Part shown: piece by piece, positions 30,689-39,469 of the stretch | How the letters are laid out: each line of letters opens with the position of its first letter | Numbering within the stretch: position 1 is the stretch's first letter | From: WYZ-LMO6 sp964509845 | GTDB lineage: Archaea > Hadarchaeota > Hadarchaeia > Hadarchaeales > WYZ-LMO6 | Reading direction: 5' to 3' | DNA length: 64,000 nt | NCBI GenBank assembly: GCA_964509845.1 | Contig: CAZDZG010000001.1 | Span: 1-64,000, forward strand | Position numbers and translations under genes: made by a program | The notes under the pieces: generated by a model | What the model was told of the DNA's origin: nothing | The model's input: only the letters and a program-made list of their open reading frames with translations | Database searches by the model: none

Positions 30689-31867
30689 TCAGAGGCCCCT
30701 CTCCCCGAAGATCTGGTAGGGAAGGGTGAACAACCTGACCATTCCCTCCGCTTCCCTCTGGTCCAGGCCTTTCTGCTTCACCGATCTCAGTTGCGGGAGG
30801 AAAAGGGAGGAGGGGGACTCCCTCTTCACGATCCTCATGCTCCCCTTGTACAGCTCCACCTCCACCGTACCGTTCACGACCTTCTGGGTGGAGTCTATGA
30901 AGGCATCCAGGTCCTTTCTCAGGGGGTGCAGCCAGGAGGCGTGATAGACCAGGTCGGCCCAGAGCTTGTCTATCTCCCTCTTCACGCGCAGCTGCTCCTT
31001 GGTCAGGGTGAGGTGCTCCAGGTCGGCATGGGCGTAGAGGAGGATGGTGGCGGCGGGGGCCTCGTAGAGCTCCCTGGATTTGAGCCCCAGCATGCCATCC
31101 TCCAGGATGTCGATAAGCCCCACCCCATTCCTTCCCCCCACCTCATTCAGGTAAAAGATCATCTCCACGGGGTCCTTTATTCCGTCCACTTCCACCGGTA
31201 CTCCCTTCTCGAAGGTTATGCTGACCACGGTGGGCTTGTCCGGGGCCTTTTCTGGAGGAGTGATCCAGAGGTAGTCCTCCGGGAACTGGGAGACCAGGTC
31301 TTCCACCTGTCCGCTGCCTATGGAGTGCGACCACATGTTTATGTCCCCTCCCAGCTTTCCCTTGGGCCTCTTGGGCTCCACCCCCCTTTGCCTCAGCATC
31401 TCCTCCTCCTCCGCCCTGGTAAGGTTCAGCTCCCTCACCGGCGCGATGATCCTCACGTTGGGGAGGTAGTACCTGAAAACGGACTCCACCCTGAACTGGT
31501 CGTTCCCCTTCCCGGTGCACCCGTGGGCCACCGCTTCCGCCCCCTCCTCCTTGGCCACCTCCACCACCTTCGTGGCTATCAGCACCCGGCTCATGGAGGT
31601 TCCCACCGGATATCCCTCGTAGCTCCCGTTGGCCTTGATGCAACGATGAATGTACTCGGTCACGAACTCCCTCTTGCCGTCTATGAACCTTACCTCGGCA
31701 CCCAGCTTCTCCGCCCTCTCAAAACCCAGCTCTATTTCCTCCTTTCCCTGCCCCACATCCACCATGACGGGTATGACCTCCTCGTATCCATACCTTTCCC
31801 TGAGGAGGGGGATCAGCAGGGTGGAATCCAGTCCTCCCGAGTATGCCAGAGCTACCTTACCGGGCAT
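30689..31867 (-). CDS. argG: Argininosuccinate synthase, divergent paralogue 1
   Basis: A 392-residue ATP pyrophosphatase that joins citrulline and aspartate. SGGLDSTLLIPLL is the PP-loop, and AHGCTGKGNDQFRVE the citrulline/Asp region. Where ArgG usually has NLWGRSIEGGXLEDP, this copy reads NMWSHSIGSGQVEDL, losing the EGG residues. A second, more canonical argG is at 50160. Despite that, gene context (argH directly upstream, 11-bp overlap) supports arginine synthesis. It might be an alternative-condition isozyme or act on a related ureido compound; this is inference. Confidence 0.88.
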   Translation of the reverse strand: MPGKVALAYSGGLDSTLLIPLLRERYGYEEVIPVMVDVGQGKEEIELGFERAEKLGAEVRFIDGKREFVTEYIHRCIKANGSYEGYPVGTSMSRVLIATKVVEVAKEEGAEAVAHGCTGKGNDQFRVESVFRYYLPNVRIIAPVRELNLTRAEEEEMLRQRGVEPKRPKGKLGGDINMWSHSIGSGQVEDLVSQFPEDYLWITPPEKAPDKPTVVSITFEKGVPVEVDGIKDPVEMIFYLNEVGGRNGVGLIDILEDGMLGLKSRELYEAPAATILLYAHADLEHLTLTKEQLRVKREIDKLWADLVYHASWLHPLRKDLDAFIDSTQKVVNGTVEVELYKGSMRIVKRESPSSLFLPQLRSVKQKGLDQREAEGMVRLFTLPYQIFGERGL

Positions 31868-33380
31868 TCTCTCCTTTCCCCTGCCCCGATATATAAGCTT
31901 TCACTGTTCTTTCCAGTTCGGCCAGGGCCCTCTCCTCCTTCTTCCGCCTCCTCTCCAGCCTGATCCTCTTCTTCCTCAGCTCCGCCCACCTCCGCCTCAG
32001 CATCCTCCTAACCTCGCCGGGAGAGGGACTACCCAGGGTCCTCCTCTGCCTCAGGGAAGAGAGGGGGTCCAGACATCCCAGGATCTCCTCCCCCACCTTA
32101 ACCTTCTTTCCCAGTTCCTCCCTTGCCGCCTTCTCCAGCAGCTCCACCGAGAGATCCCTGACGGTGAGGCCCGAGGCCAGCGCCTCCCTCACCGCCCTCC
32201 CCACCAGCGCATGGGCCTCCCTGAAGGAGAGCCCCACCTTCCTGACCAGGGCCTCCGCGAGGTCCCAGGCGAGGGCCCAGCTGAGGGAGGAGGAGGAGCT
32301 GAGCCTTTCCCTCCTGATCTTCAGCGTTTCCACCACCCCTTTCATGATCGCCAGGCTCTCCCTGGTCTCGTCCACGCACCTCCAAAGGGGAGGCTTCACC
32401 TGTTGCAGATCCCTGTTGTAGCCCGTGGGTATGCCCTTCAGGAGGGTGAGGAGGGAGAACAGGGCCCCGTAGACCTCTCCGGTCTTCCCCCTTATGAGCT
32501 CCAGCGTGCAGGGATTCTTCTTCTGGGGCATGGCGCTGGAGGTGGAGGAGTACTCATCGGAGAGCTCCACGTACCCAAACTCCGGCGTGGACCAGAGGAT
32601 GAGGTCCTCCGCCATCCGGCTCAGGTGGCACATGATCAGGCTCATGCAAGCGGCCGCCTCCACCAGCACGTCCCTTGAGCTGACGGCATCCAGCGAGTTC
32701 TCCACCAGTCCCTCGAACCCCAGCAGGGAGGCCGTCCTCCTCCGGTTCAGGGGGAGGCTGGAGCCCCCCACGGCCCCCCCACCCAGGGGGCAGAGGTTCA
32801 CTCTGCGGTAGCAATCCTCCAGCCTGTCGAAGTCCCGGAGGAAAAGGTCGACCTGGGCTAGGAAGTAATGGCCCACCGTCCCTATCTGGGCGTGCTGCGT
32901 GTGGGTCAGGAGGATGAGGGGGGTTTCCAGGTTCTCCTCCGCTCGTTCGAGCAGGGCCTCCACCAGCTCCAGCAGGGAGGAGGAGAGGTCGTTCAGGTCC
33001 CTCCTCAGCCTCATCCTGAGGTCCAGGGCCACCTGATCGTTCCTCGACCTTCCCGTGTGCAGCTTCCCCCCCACCTCCACTCCCACCTCGGCTATCACCC
33101 TTGACTCCAGGAACTCGTGCACGTCCTCGAATTTCCCCTCCAGCCTGAGCCTGCCCTCCCTGTATTCCTTCCTCATCCTCTCCAGCGAGGACAGGATTCT
33201 CCTCAGTTCCTCCCGGGAGAGGATCCCCTGCTCGTACAGCATGATCTCGTGGGCCTCCGTCCCGTACAGGTCCTCCTCCACTATCCTCTCATCTTCCCTC
33301 AGGGAGGAAACGAACTTCAGCACCCTCTCCTCCGGTCCCTTCGAGACCCTCGCCCTGTAGATTCCCTTCTCAGCGTCCAT
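31857..33380 (-). CDS. argH: Argininosuccinate lyase
   Basis: A 507-residue fumarase/aspartase superfamily enzyme splitting argininosuccinate into arginine and fumarate. HTGRSRNDQVALDLRMRL, LTHTQHAQIGTVGHYFLA and the signature SSAMPQKKNPCTLELIRGK (GSSXMPXKXNP-type flexible loop with the catalytic Ser) are all present. The C-terminal 50 residues are very basic and Glu/Arg rich (RRRWAELRKKRIRLERRRKK), longer than usual (460 typical). It overlaps argG1 by 11 bp and leuB by 11 bp, showing tight packing. Confidence 0.95.
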   Translation of the reverse strand: MDAEKGIYRARVSKGPEERVLKFVSSLREDERIVEEDLYGTEAHEIMLYEQGILSREELRRILSSLERMRKEYREGRLRLEGKFEDVHEFLESRVIAEVGVEVGGKLHTGRSRNDQVALDLRMRLRRDLNDLSSSLLELVEALLERAEENLETPLILLTHTQHAQIGTVGHYFLAQVDLFLRDFDRLEDCYRRVNLCPLGGGAVGGSSLPLNRRRTASLLGFEGLVENSLDAVSSRDVLVEAAACMSLIMCHLSRMAEDLILWSTPEFGYVELSDEYSSTSSAMPQKKNPCTLELIRGKTGEVYGALFSLLTLLKGIPTGYNRDLQQVKPPLWRCVDETRESLAIMKGVVETLKIRRERLSSSSSLSWALAWDLAEALVRKVGLSFREAHALVGRAVREALASGLTVRDLSVELLEKAAREELGKKVKVGEEILGCLDPLSSLRQRRTLGSPSPGEVRRMLRRRWAELRKKRIRLERRRKKEERALAELERTVKAYISGQGKGENAR

Positions 33381-34503
33381 GGAGCTCCCTCAGCTTCCTC
33401 ACCACCGCATCCCCCACCTCCTGGGTCCTGCAGTTTCCCCCCAGATCACGCGTGAGGTACCGGCCCTCCCTGAGCACCTCCTTCACGGCCCTTTCCACGG
33501 CCTCGGCAGCCTCCCTCTCCCCCAGCTCCTCCAGCATCATCTTGCCGGCCAGGATGGTGGCCATGGGATTGGCAATTCCCTTCCCCGCGTGCTTGGGGGC
33601 GGAGCCGTGGATGGGTTCAAACATGCTCACCCCCTCGGGGTTCAGGTTCCCGCCGGGGGCCATGCCCATCCCACCCTGCAGCATGGCTCCGAGATCGGTC
33701 AGGATGTCCCCGAACATGTTGGGGGTGACCACCACCTCGTAGTGCTCGGGGTTCTTCACCATCCACATGGCTACGGCATCCACGAAGGCGAATTCCGCCT
33801 CCACCCCCGCATAATCCCTGGCCACCTCCTGGAAGACCTCCCTCCACATCCCGTAAAGGTGGGTGAGGACGTTGGCCTTGTCCACCGCCGTCACCCTCTT
33901 CCTCCCCTCCCTCCTGGCCAGCTCGAAGGCGTACCTTATCACCCGCTCGGCCCCCCTCCTGCTCATCACCCCCACCTGGTAGGCTATCTCTTCCCCTTCC
34001 GTTTCCAGGTCCAATCCGAGCTTCAGCTGGTACAGCTTCCTTAGCACCTCGTGCTCCTCCCTCCACCTTCCCCTCCCCCTCCCCCCCAGCCCCACGTAGA
34101 AGTCCTCCGTGTTCTCCCTCACCACGTAGAAGTTGATGTCCTCGGGTCGCTTGTCCTTCAGGGGACAGGGGACCCCCGGATAAAGCTTGACGGGACGCAG
34201 GTTCACGTACTGGTCGAAGTAAAAGCGCAGGGTGAGGAGAATGCCCTTCTCCAGCACGCCGGTGGGTACCCTGGGATCCCCCACCGCCCCCAGGTATATG
34301 GCATCGAACTTGGACAGCTCCTTCAGATCCTCCTCCTCCAGCAGGCGCCCCGTTCTCAGGTAATACTCCCCCCCGTACGGGAACTCCTCGAACTGAAACT
34401 CCACCCCCATCAGCTCGGAGACGGCCCAGAGCACCTTCATTCCTTCCCTGATGACCTCCGGTCCCACGCCGTCCCCCGGAATGACCGCGATCTTGTGAAC
34501 CAT
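33370..34503 (-). CDS. leuB: 3-isopropylmalate dehydrogenase family
   Basis: A 377-residue beta-decarboxylating dehydrogenase. KIAVIPGDGVGPEVI starts it, NLRPVKLYPGVPCPL and VVRENTEDFYVG bind substrate, VDKANVL has the catalytic Lys, and TPNMFGDILTDLGAMLQGGMG is the metal and NAD signature. The NFYVVRENTEDFY form resembles the tartrate/D-malate dehydrogenase branch as well as some archaeal LeuB. Its place directly after leuC-leuD fixes the likely role in leucine synthesis. Confidence 0.9.
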   Translation of the reverse strand: MVHKIAVIPGDGVGPEVIREGMKVLWAVSELMGVEFQFEEFPYGGEYYLRTGRLLEEEDLKELSKFDAIYLGAVGDPRVPTGVLEKGILLTLRFYFDQYVNLRPVKLYPGVPCPLKDKRPEDINFYVVRENTEDFYVGLGGRGRGRWREEHEVLRKLYQLKLGLDLETEGEEIAYQVGVMSRRGAERVIRYAFELARREGRKRVTAVDKANVLTHLYGMWREVFQEVARDYAGVEAEFAFVDAVAMWMVKNPEHYEVVVTPNMFGDILTDLGAMLQGGMGMAPGGNLNPEGVSMFEPIHGSAPKHAGKGIANPMATILAGKMMLEELGEREAAEAVERAVKEVLREGRYLTRDLGGNCRTQEVGDAVVRKLRELHGR

Positions 34504-34529
34504 ATCCCAACCACTTCCCGGAACCCGGA

Positions 34530-35021
34530 TTATAACCTATCTCTCCTCTTCGCCTTGAGGTAGGGAATCAGGCCCCCCGCCCGCAGGATGGAAAGGAGGA
34601 AGTCGGGAAGGGGTTCGGCCCTCAGCTCGATTCCCCGGCTGACGTTGATCACCACCCCTTTCCCCAAGTCGTACTCCACCTCCTCCCCCTGGGAGAAGGA
34701 GGAGCTCACCCCTTTGCAGATGAGCACCGGAAGCCCCTGGTTGATGGCATTCCTGAAGAAGATCCGGGCAAAGGACTCGGCTATGACTGCCCCCACCCCG
34801 GCCCCCTTGAGGGCTAGGGGGGCCTGTTCCCTGCTGGATCCGCAGCCGAAGTTCCTTCCCGCCACGATCACGTCCCCCTTCCTTACCCGGGAGGAAAAGT
34901 CTGGCAGCAAGTTCTCAAAGACATGCTTTCCCAGCTCCTCCGGGTCCCTCTTCACCAGGTACCTGCCCGGGATGATGTCATCGGTGGAAACGTTGTCCCC
35001 CAGCACCCACACCCTGGCCAT
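34530..35021 (-). CDS. leuD: 3-isopropylmalate dehydratase small subunit
   Basis: A 163-residue aconitase swivel domain. GDNVSTDDIIPGRYL is the family opening, and AGRNFGCGSSREQAPLAL holds the substrate-binding SSRE loop; SFARIFFRNAINQGLPVL follows. It joins the LeuC iron-sulfur subunit to isomerise 2- to 3-isopropylmalate; archaeal members of this pair can also serve as homoaconitase or citramalate isomerase. ATG 35021 shares one base with the leuC stop (TGATG), so start choice is firm. Confidence 0.95.
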   Translation of the reverse strand: MARVWVLGDNVSTDDIIPGRYLVKRDPEELGKHVFENLLPDFSSRVRKGDVIVAGRNFGCGSSREQAPLALKGAGVGAVIAESFARIFFRNAINQGLPVLICKGVSSSFSQGEEVEYDLGKGVVINVSRGIELRAEPLPDFLLSILRAGGLIPYLKAKRRDRL

Positions 35022-36262
35022 CACACATCCCTCGGGTCGGTGAGCCTTCCGGTGAGGGCGGAGGCGGCCACCGTGGCGGGGGAGGCCAGGTAGATCTCGG
35101 CCTCGGGACTCCCCATCCTCCCCCTGAAGTTCCGGTTGGAGGAGGAAACGCATACCTCCCCGGGTGCGAGCACCCCTATGTAGCTACCCATGCAGGCCCC
35201 GCAGCCTGGGGGACCGAGGATGGCCCCCGCCTTCAGGAGCTTCTCCAGGATGCCCAGCCTCGCCGCCTCCAGGTAGGTCTCCCTGGAGGAAGGGACCACC
35301 AGCATCCTGACGCGGGGATGGATCTTCCTCCCCTTGAGAATTCTGGCGGCCTCCAGCAGGTCCTCCGTCCTGCCGTTGGTGCAGCTCCCCAGGAAGGCCT
35401 GGTCTATTTCCTTTCCCTCCACCTCCCTCACGGGCCTGACCCGGTCCACCCTGGGCGGGCAGGCGACCATGGGCTCCAGCCCCTCCAGCGAGTACTCCCT
35501 CTCCTCGGCGTACTCCGCCTCCTGGTCCGGCCGTACCACCCGGAAGGGGAACCTGGCCCTACCCCTGACGTATCGAAGGGTCTTGGCATCGGGGGGGACG
35601 AGGGCGGTCTTGGCACCCATTTCCACTCCCATGTTGCAGAGGGTCATCCTGCCTCCCACGCTCATCTCCCTCACCACCTCTCCGTGAAACTCCAGGGCCC
35701 GGTAGGTGGCCCCATCCTCCCCTATCTCCCCCACCAGGTAGAGGATCACGTCCTTGGGATAGACCCTCCTTCCCAGCCTTCCCCTCAGCACGATCTTCAC
35801 GCTCTCCGGCACCCTTAACCAGAGCTTCCCCTCCGCCATGGCGGCGGCCAGGTCGCTGGAACCTATCCCGGTGGCGAAGCAGCCAAAGGCCCCCTGCGTA
35901 CAGGTGTGGGAATCTGCCCCCAGGATCAGCAGGCCGGGTAGGGCGAAGCCCTTCTCCGCCAGCACCTGGTGGCACACCCCCTCCGCGAAGAGGTTTTCGA
36001 TCCCTTGTTCCCTGGCGAAGTTCCTCATCATGGCGTGATCCCGGGCTATCTCGATGGAGTTGGCGGGCATCTGGTGATCCAGCACCATCACCACCCTGGA
36101 GGGGTCCCAGACCTTCTCCGCTATCTCCCTGAAGCTTTCGATGGCCAAGGGGCCGGTGAGATCGTTCATCATCACCACATCCACCTCAAACTCCAGGATC
36201 TCGCCGGGCTCCACCCTCTCCCTTCCAGCCTTCCCGGCCAGGATCTTCTCCGCCAGGTTCAA
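35021..36262 (-). CDS. leuC: 3-isopropylmalate dehydratase large subunit
   Basis: A 413-residue aconitase-family Fe-S enzyme. MVLDHQMPANSIEIA, LGADSHTCTQGAFGCFATGIGSSD (first cluster Cys), FLGSCTNGRTEDL (second) and GPPGCGACMGSYIGVL (last two Cys) are present, giving the labile [4Fe-4S] cluster. TTG start at 36262, 4 nt after the ilvD stop; no ATG lies near the family start. Size is that of the archaeal short LeuC rather than the 470-residue bacterial form. Confidence 0.96.
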   Translation of the reverse strand: MNLAEKILAGKAGRERVEPGEILEFEVDVVMMNDLTGPLAIESFREIAEKVWDPSRVVMVLDHQMPANSIEIARDHAMMRNFAREQGIENLFAEGVCHQVLAEKGFALPGLLILGADSHTCTQGAFGCFATGIGSSDLAAAMAEGKLWLRVPESVKIVLRGRLGRRVYPKDVILYLVGEIGEDGATYRALEFHGEVVREMSVGGRMTLCNMGVEMGAKTALVPPDAKTLRYVRGRARFPFRVVRPDQEAEYAEEREYSLEGLEPMVACPPRVDRVRPVREVEGKEIDQAFLGSCTNGRTEDLLEAARILKGRKIHPRVRMLVVPSSRETYLEAARLGILEKLLKAGAILGPPGCGACMGSYIGVLAPGEVCVSSSNRNFRGRMGSPEAEIYLASPATVAASALTGRLTDPRDV

Positions 36263-36266
36263 GGGC

Positions 36267-37916
36267 TCACTTCCTCACGGCACCCTCGGCGGCTGAGCTG
36301 GCGTGCTCGGCGTAGAACTTCAGGTAACCCCTGAGGCTCCTCTTCCTCGGCCTGAAGTGCCTTTTCCTCTCCTCCAGCTCTTTCTCCTCCACCAGCAGAT
36401 CAAGCCTCCCTCGCTTGGCATCGATGAGGATCTCATCCCCGTCCCTCACCAGGGCTATCGGTCCCCCCTCCTCCGCCTCCGGGGAGACGTGCCCCACGCA
36501 TATTCCCCTGGTCCCTCCGGAGAACCTGCCATCCGTCACCAGCGCCACCTCCCGGAGCAGGTTCATTCCGGCCAGCATGGAGGTAACGGAGAGCATCTCC
36601 CTCATCCCCGGTCCCCCCTTGGGTCCCTCGTACCTTATCACCATCACCTCTCCCTTCCTTATTTCCTTCCCCTGCAGAGCCCTCACGGCCTCCTCCTCGC
36701 CATCGAACACCCTGGCCTTCCCCGAGAACCTAAGGGTCTCGAGACCCGCCGTTTTCAGGACGGCCCCCTGGGGGGCCAGCGTGCCGAAGAGGATGGCTAT
36801 TCCCCCCCTCTTCTGATAGGGTTTGGAGAGGGGTCTTATGACTTCACCGTTTTTCACCCTCCAGCCTTTAAGATTGGAGGCAACGGTCTTGCCGGTGACC
36901 GTCAGGGGCGTGCCCTTGATGAGCCTGCCGAGCTGCTTCATCAGAGCCGGCACCCCTCCCGCCTCGTGCAGGTCCACCATCATGTGTTCCCCTCCCGGTC
37001 TGAGGCTGCAGAGCTGAGGTACCCTCTTGCTCAGCCTGTCGAAGACCTCCAGGGGCAGGTTGATCCCCACCTCCCTGGCTATGGCCGGAAGATGCAGAAC
37101 CGTGTTGGTGGATCCGCCCAGGGCCATGTCCACCGTGATGGCATTTTCGAAGGCACTTCTGGTCAGGATCATGCTGGGCCTTATTCCCCTCCTCAGAAGC
37201 TCCACCACCTTCTTTCCCGTCTGGTGAGCCAGCCTAAGCTTTTCCGAGCTCACGGCCGGACAGGTGGCCACCCCGGGCAGGGACATGCCGAGGGCCTCGA
37301 TCAGGCAGGCCATGGTATTGGCGGTGAACATGCCGGCGCAGGAACCCGGGGTAGGACAGCACCTGTCCTCCATCTCCAGACCCTCCTCCTCCTTCATCCT
37401 GCCGCTCCTGATCTCCCCTATGGCCTCGAAGGCCGAGATCACATCCACCCTCCTTCCCCTCCACTCCCCGGGCAGCATGGGACCGCCCGTGAGCATGATG
37501 GAGGGTATGTCCACGCGGGCCAGACCCATGAGCATGCCAGGCTCTATCTTGTCGCAGCTGGCTATGGCCACCGCCGCGTCAAAGCGATGGGCCTCCAACA
37601 CCGCCTCGAGGCTGTCGGCGATTATCTCCCTGGAGGGCAGGGAATAGCGCATCCCCTCGGTTCCCATGCAGATTCCATCGCAGATGGCGATGGTGTTGAA
37701 CTCCATCGGGGTTCCCCCGGCCTCCCTCACCCCCTCGGCCACGGCTTCGGCCAGGGTCCTCAGGTGAACATGGCCTGGCACCGCCTGGCTCCAGGAATTG
37801 ATGATGGCCACGAGCGGTTTTCGCAGATCCTCATCCGTGTAACCGCAGGCCTTGAGAAGGGCCCTTTTGGGCAGACCCTCTATCCCCCCCACCACCTCCC
37901 GGCTCCTTAGTTTCAT
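36267..37916 (-). CDS. ilvD: Dihydroxy-acid dehydratase
   Basis: A 549-residue Fe-S dehydratase giving the 2-oxo acid precursors of Val, Leu and Ile. FNTIAICDGICMGTEGMRYS, AIASCDKIEPG and CCPTPGSCAGMFTANTMACL carry the cluster and metal cysteines. LGGSTNTVLHLPAIA is a family block, and RYEGPKGGPGMREML with TDGRFSGGTRGICVGHVSPEA marks the C-terminal domain. ATG start; a 39-bp spacer to ilvC upstream contains an AT-poor run, with no obvious terminator. Confidence 0.97.
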   Translation of the reverse strand: MKLRSREVVGGIEGLPKRALLKACGYTDEDLRKPLVAIINSWSQAVPGHVHLRTLAEAVAEGVREAGGTPMEFNTIAICDGICMGTEGMRYSLPSREIIADSLEAVLEAHRFDAAVAIASCDKIEPGMLMGLARVDIPSIMLTGGPMLPGEWRGRRVDVISAFEAIGEIRSGRMKEEEGLEMEDRCCPTPGSCAGMFTANTMACLIEALGMSLPGVATCPAVSSEKLRLAHQTGKKVVELLRRGIRPSMILTRSAFENAITVDMALGGSTNTVLHLPAIAREVGINLPLEVFDRLSKRVPQLCSLRPGGEHMMVDLHEAGGVPALMKQLGRLIKGTPLTVTGKTVASNLKGWRVKNGEVIRPLSKPYQKRGGIAILFGTLAPQGAVLKTAGLETLRFSGKARVFDGEEEAVRALQGKEIRKGEVMVIRYEGPKGGPGMREMLSVTSMLAGMNLLREVALVTDGRFSGGTRGICVGHVSPEAEEGGPIALVRDGDEILIDAKRGRLDLLVEEKELEERKRHFRPRKRSLRGYLKFYAEHASSAAEGAVRK

Positions 37917-37955
37917 CGAGGTCCAAAAAACTTCATCCGCTGTCTTAAAGCCCTT

Positions 37956-38945
37956 TCAGGACCTCTCTATTCCCGCCCACTTCCTGAGCTCCCTTCCCAC
38001 CTTCTCTATCAGATGTTCTCTTCCTTCCTCCCTCATCCTCCTCAGGGCCGGCAGGCCTTTCCTGTTCTCCTCCAGCCACTCCCTTGCGAAGTCCCCGCTC
38101 TGGATTTCCCTCAGCAGCTCCCTCATCATCCTCCTGGCCTCCCCCCCTATGATCCTGGGTCCCCTCGTCCTTCCCCCGTACTCGGCGGTGTTGCTAACCG
38201 CGGCCATCATCCCTTCTATCCCCCGCTCGTAGATGAGATCCACGATGAGCTTCAGCTCATGGAGGCACTCGAAGTAGGCGTTCTCCGGCTGGTAGCCCGC
38301 TTCCACCAGCGTTTCGAAGCCGGCCTTGATGAGCTCCGAAACTCCCCCCACCAGAACCGCCTGCTCTCCGAACAGGTCGGTTTCGGTCTCCTCCTTGAAG
38401 GTGGTCTGCAGGACCCCTATCCTGGTAAGCCCTATTCCCTTGGCCATGGCAAGGGCCGTTTTGAGGGCCCCTCCCGAGGCATCCTGAAAGACCGCCACCA
38501 GACCAGGAACCCCCGATCCCTGCAGGTACATCTTCCTCACCATGCTTCCGGGGGCCTTGGGGGCCACGAGGATGACGTCCACCTGAGGAGGAGGAACGAT
38601 CTGCCTGAAGTGAATGTTGAAGCCGTGGCTGAACCCCAGCGTTTTCCCCTCCCTCAGGTGAGGGGAGATGGCCTCGCGGTAAAGGTCAGGCTGCTGCTCG
38701 TCCGGCACCAGCAGGTGGATGATGTCGGCCCTCTCAGCGGCTTCCCCCACGGAATAGACCCTGAAGCCATCCTCCTCCGCCCTCTCCCAGCTCTTCCCCT
38801 TCCTGGCCCCCACGATGACCTCACAGCCGGAGTCCCTCAGGTTTTGGGCCTGGGCGTGTCCCTGATTCCCGTACCCTATCACCGCTATGGTCCTGTTCCT
38901 TATCCAGCTCAGGTCCGCATCCTCGTCCAGGTAAAGCTTGGGCAT
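37956..38945 (-). CDS. ilvC: Ketol-acid reductoisomerase
   Basis: A 329-residue class I KARI. AVIGYGNQGHAQAQNLRDSG is the NADPH Rossmann motif. The beta2-alphaB loop reads VGARKGKSWERAEEDG, with basic and Ser residues that favour NADPH. Catalytic metal and base residues are in DLFGEQAVLVGGVSELI and AYFECLHELKLIVDLIYERG. ATG start, preceded by a 34-bp spacer after ilvN. Confidence 0.97.
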   Translation of the reverse strand: MPKLYLDEDADLSWIRNRTIAVIGYGNQGHAQAQNLRDSGCEVIVGARKGKSWERAEEDGFRVYSVGEAAERADIIHLLVPDEQQPDLYREAISPHLREGKTLGFSHGFNIHFRQIVPPPQVDVILVAPKAPGSMVRKMYLQGSGVPGLVAVFQDASGGALKTALAMAKGIGLTRIGVLQTTFKEETETDLFGEQAVLVGGVSELIKAGFETLVEAGYQPENAYFECLHELKLIVDLIYERGIEGMMAAVSNTAEYGGRTRGPRIIGGEARRMMRELLREIQSGDFAREWLEENRKGLPALRRMREEGREHLIEKVGRELRKWAGIERS

Positions 38946-38979
38946 CTTCCCCCCTTGGGAACACGGCTATAAAAAGGGC

Positions 38980-39468
38980 TCAGGGGGAGCTACCGTTCCT
39001 GGATAGGTAGACCTGCCCCGACCGGGCCACCTCCTCCAGCCTGTGGGGCCCCAGCGAGGAAAGGAGCCTCTCCACCTCCTCGTGGCTTCCCCCCACCTCC
39101 CCTATGAGGGCCCCTTCCCTTATCTCCAGCACCTTTCCCCCCATGGACTGGATGAGCCTTATGGCCTCCGACATCTCCCCCTCTTCCAGCCTCTTGGTCC
39201 TGAAGAGGCATATCTCCCTGGCTATGCTGTTCTCGGGATCCAGCACCCTTACCTCCAGGATGGGCTCCAGCCTCATGAGGACCCTCTGCATGAAGGAGGT
39301 CATCTTGTCGTCGGCCTTGAAGAGAATGATGATCCTGGCCAGGCCGGACGGCTCTATCCCCACGGTGATGGAGTCCATGTTGATCTGCCTGCGGGTGAAG
39401 CATCTGGACACCCTCATCATGACCCCCGCCACGTTCTCGCAGAGCACGGAGAAGATCCTGGTCCTCAC
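38980..39468 (-). CDS. ilvN: Acetolactate synthase small (regulatory) subunit
   Basis: A 162-residue regulatory subunit. The ACT domain (SVLCENVAGVMMRVSRCFTRRQINMDSITVG split as GVMMRVSRCFTRR and INMDSITVG) binds valine, and LDPENSIAREICLFRTKRL starts the C-terminal domain that activates IlvB. GTG start at 39468, 1 nt after the ilvB stop, so both are made from one message. Confidence 0.95.
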   Translation of the reverse strand: MRTRIFSVLCENVAGVMMRVSRCFTRRQINMDSITVGIEPSGLARIIILFKADDKMTSFMQRVLMRLEPILEVRVLDPENSIAREICLFRTKRLEEGEMSEAIRLIQSMGGKVLEIREGALIGEVGGSHEEVERLLSSLGPHRLEEVARSGQVYLSRNGSSP

Positions 39469-39469
39469 C

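Noticed and set aside
30455..31963. 502-codon plus-strand frame across serA/argG1/argH
   Set aside because: Crosses three recognised minus-strand genes; composition is typical of a shadow.
36303..37910. 535-codon frame opposite ilvD
   Set aside because: Low-complexity His/Gly/Pro composition and exact antisense to a clear ilvD; high GC3 keeps the reverse frame open.
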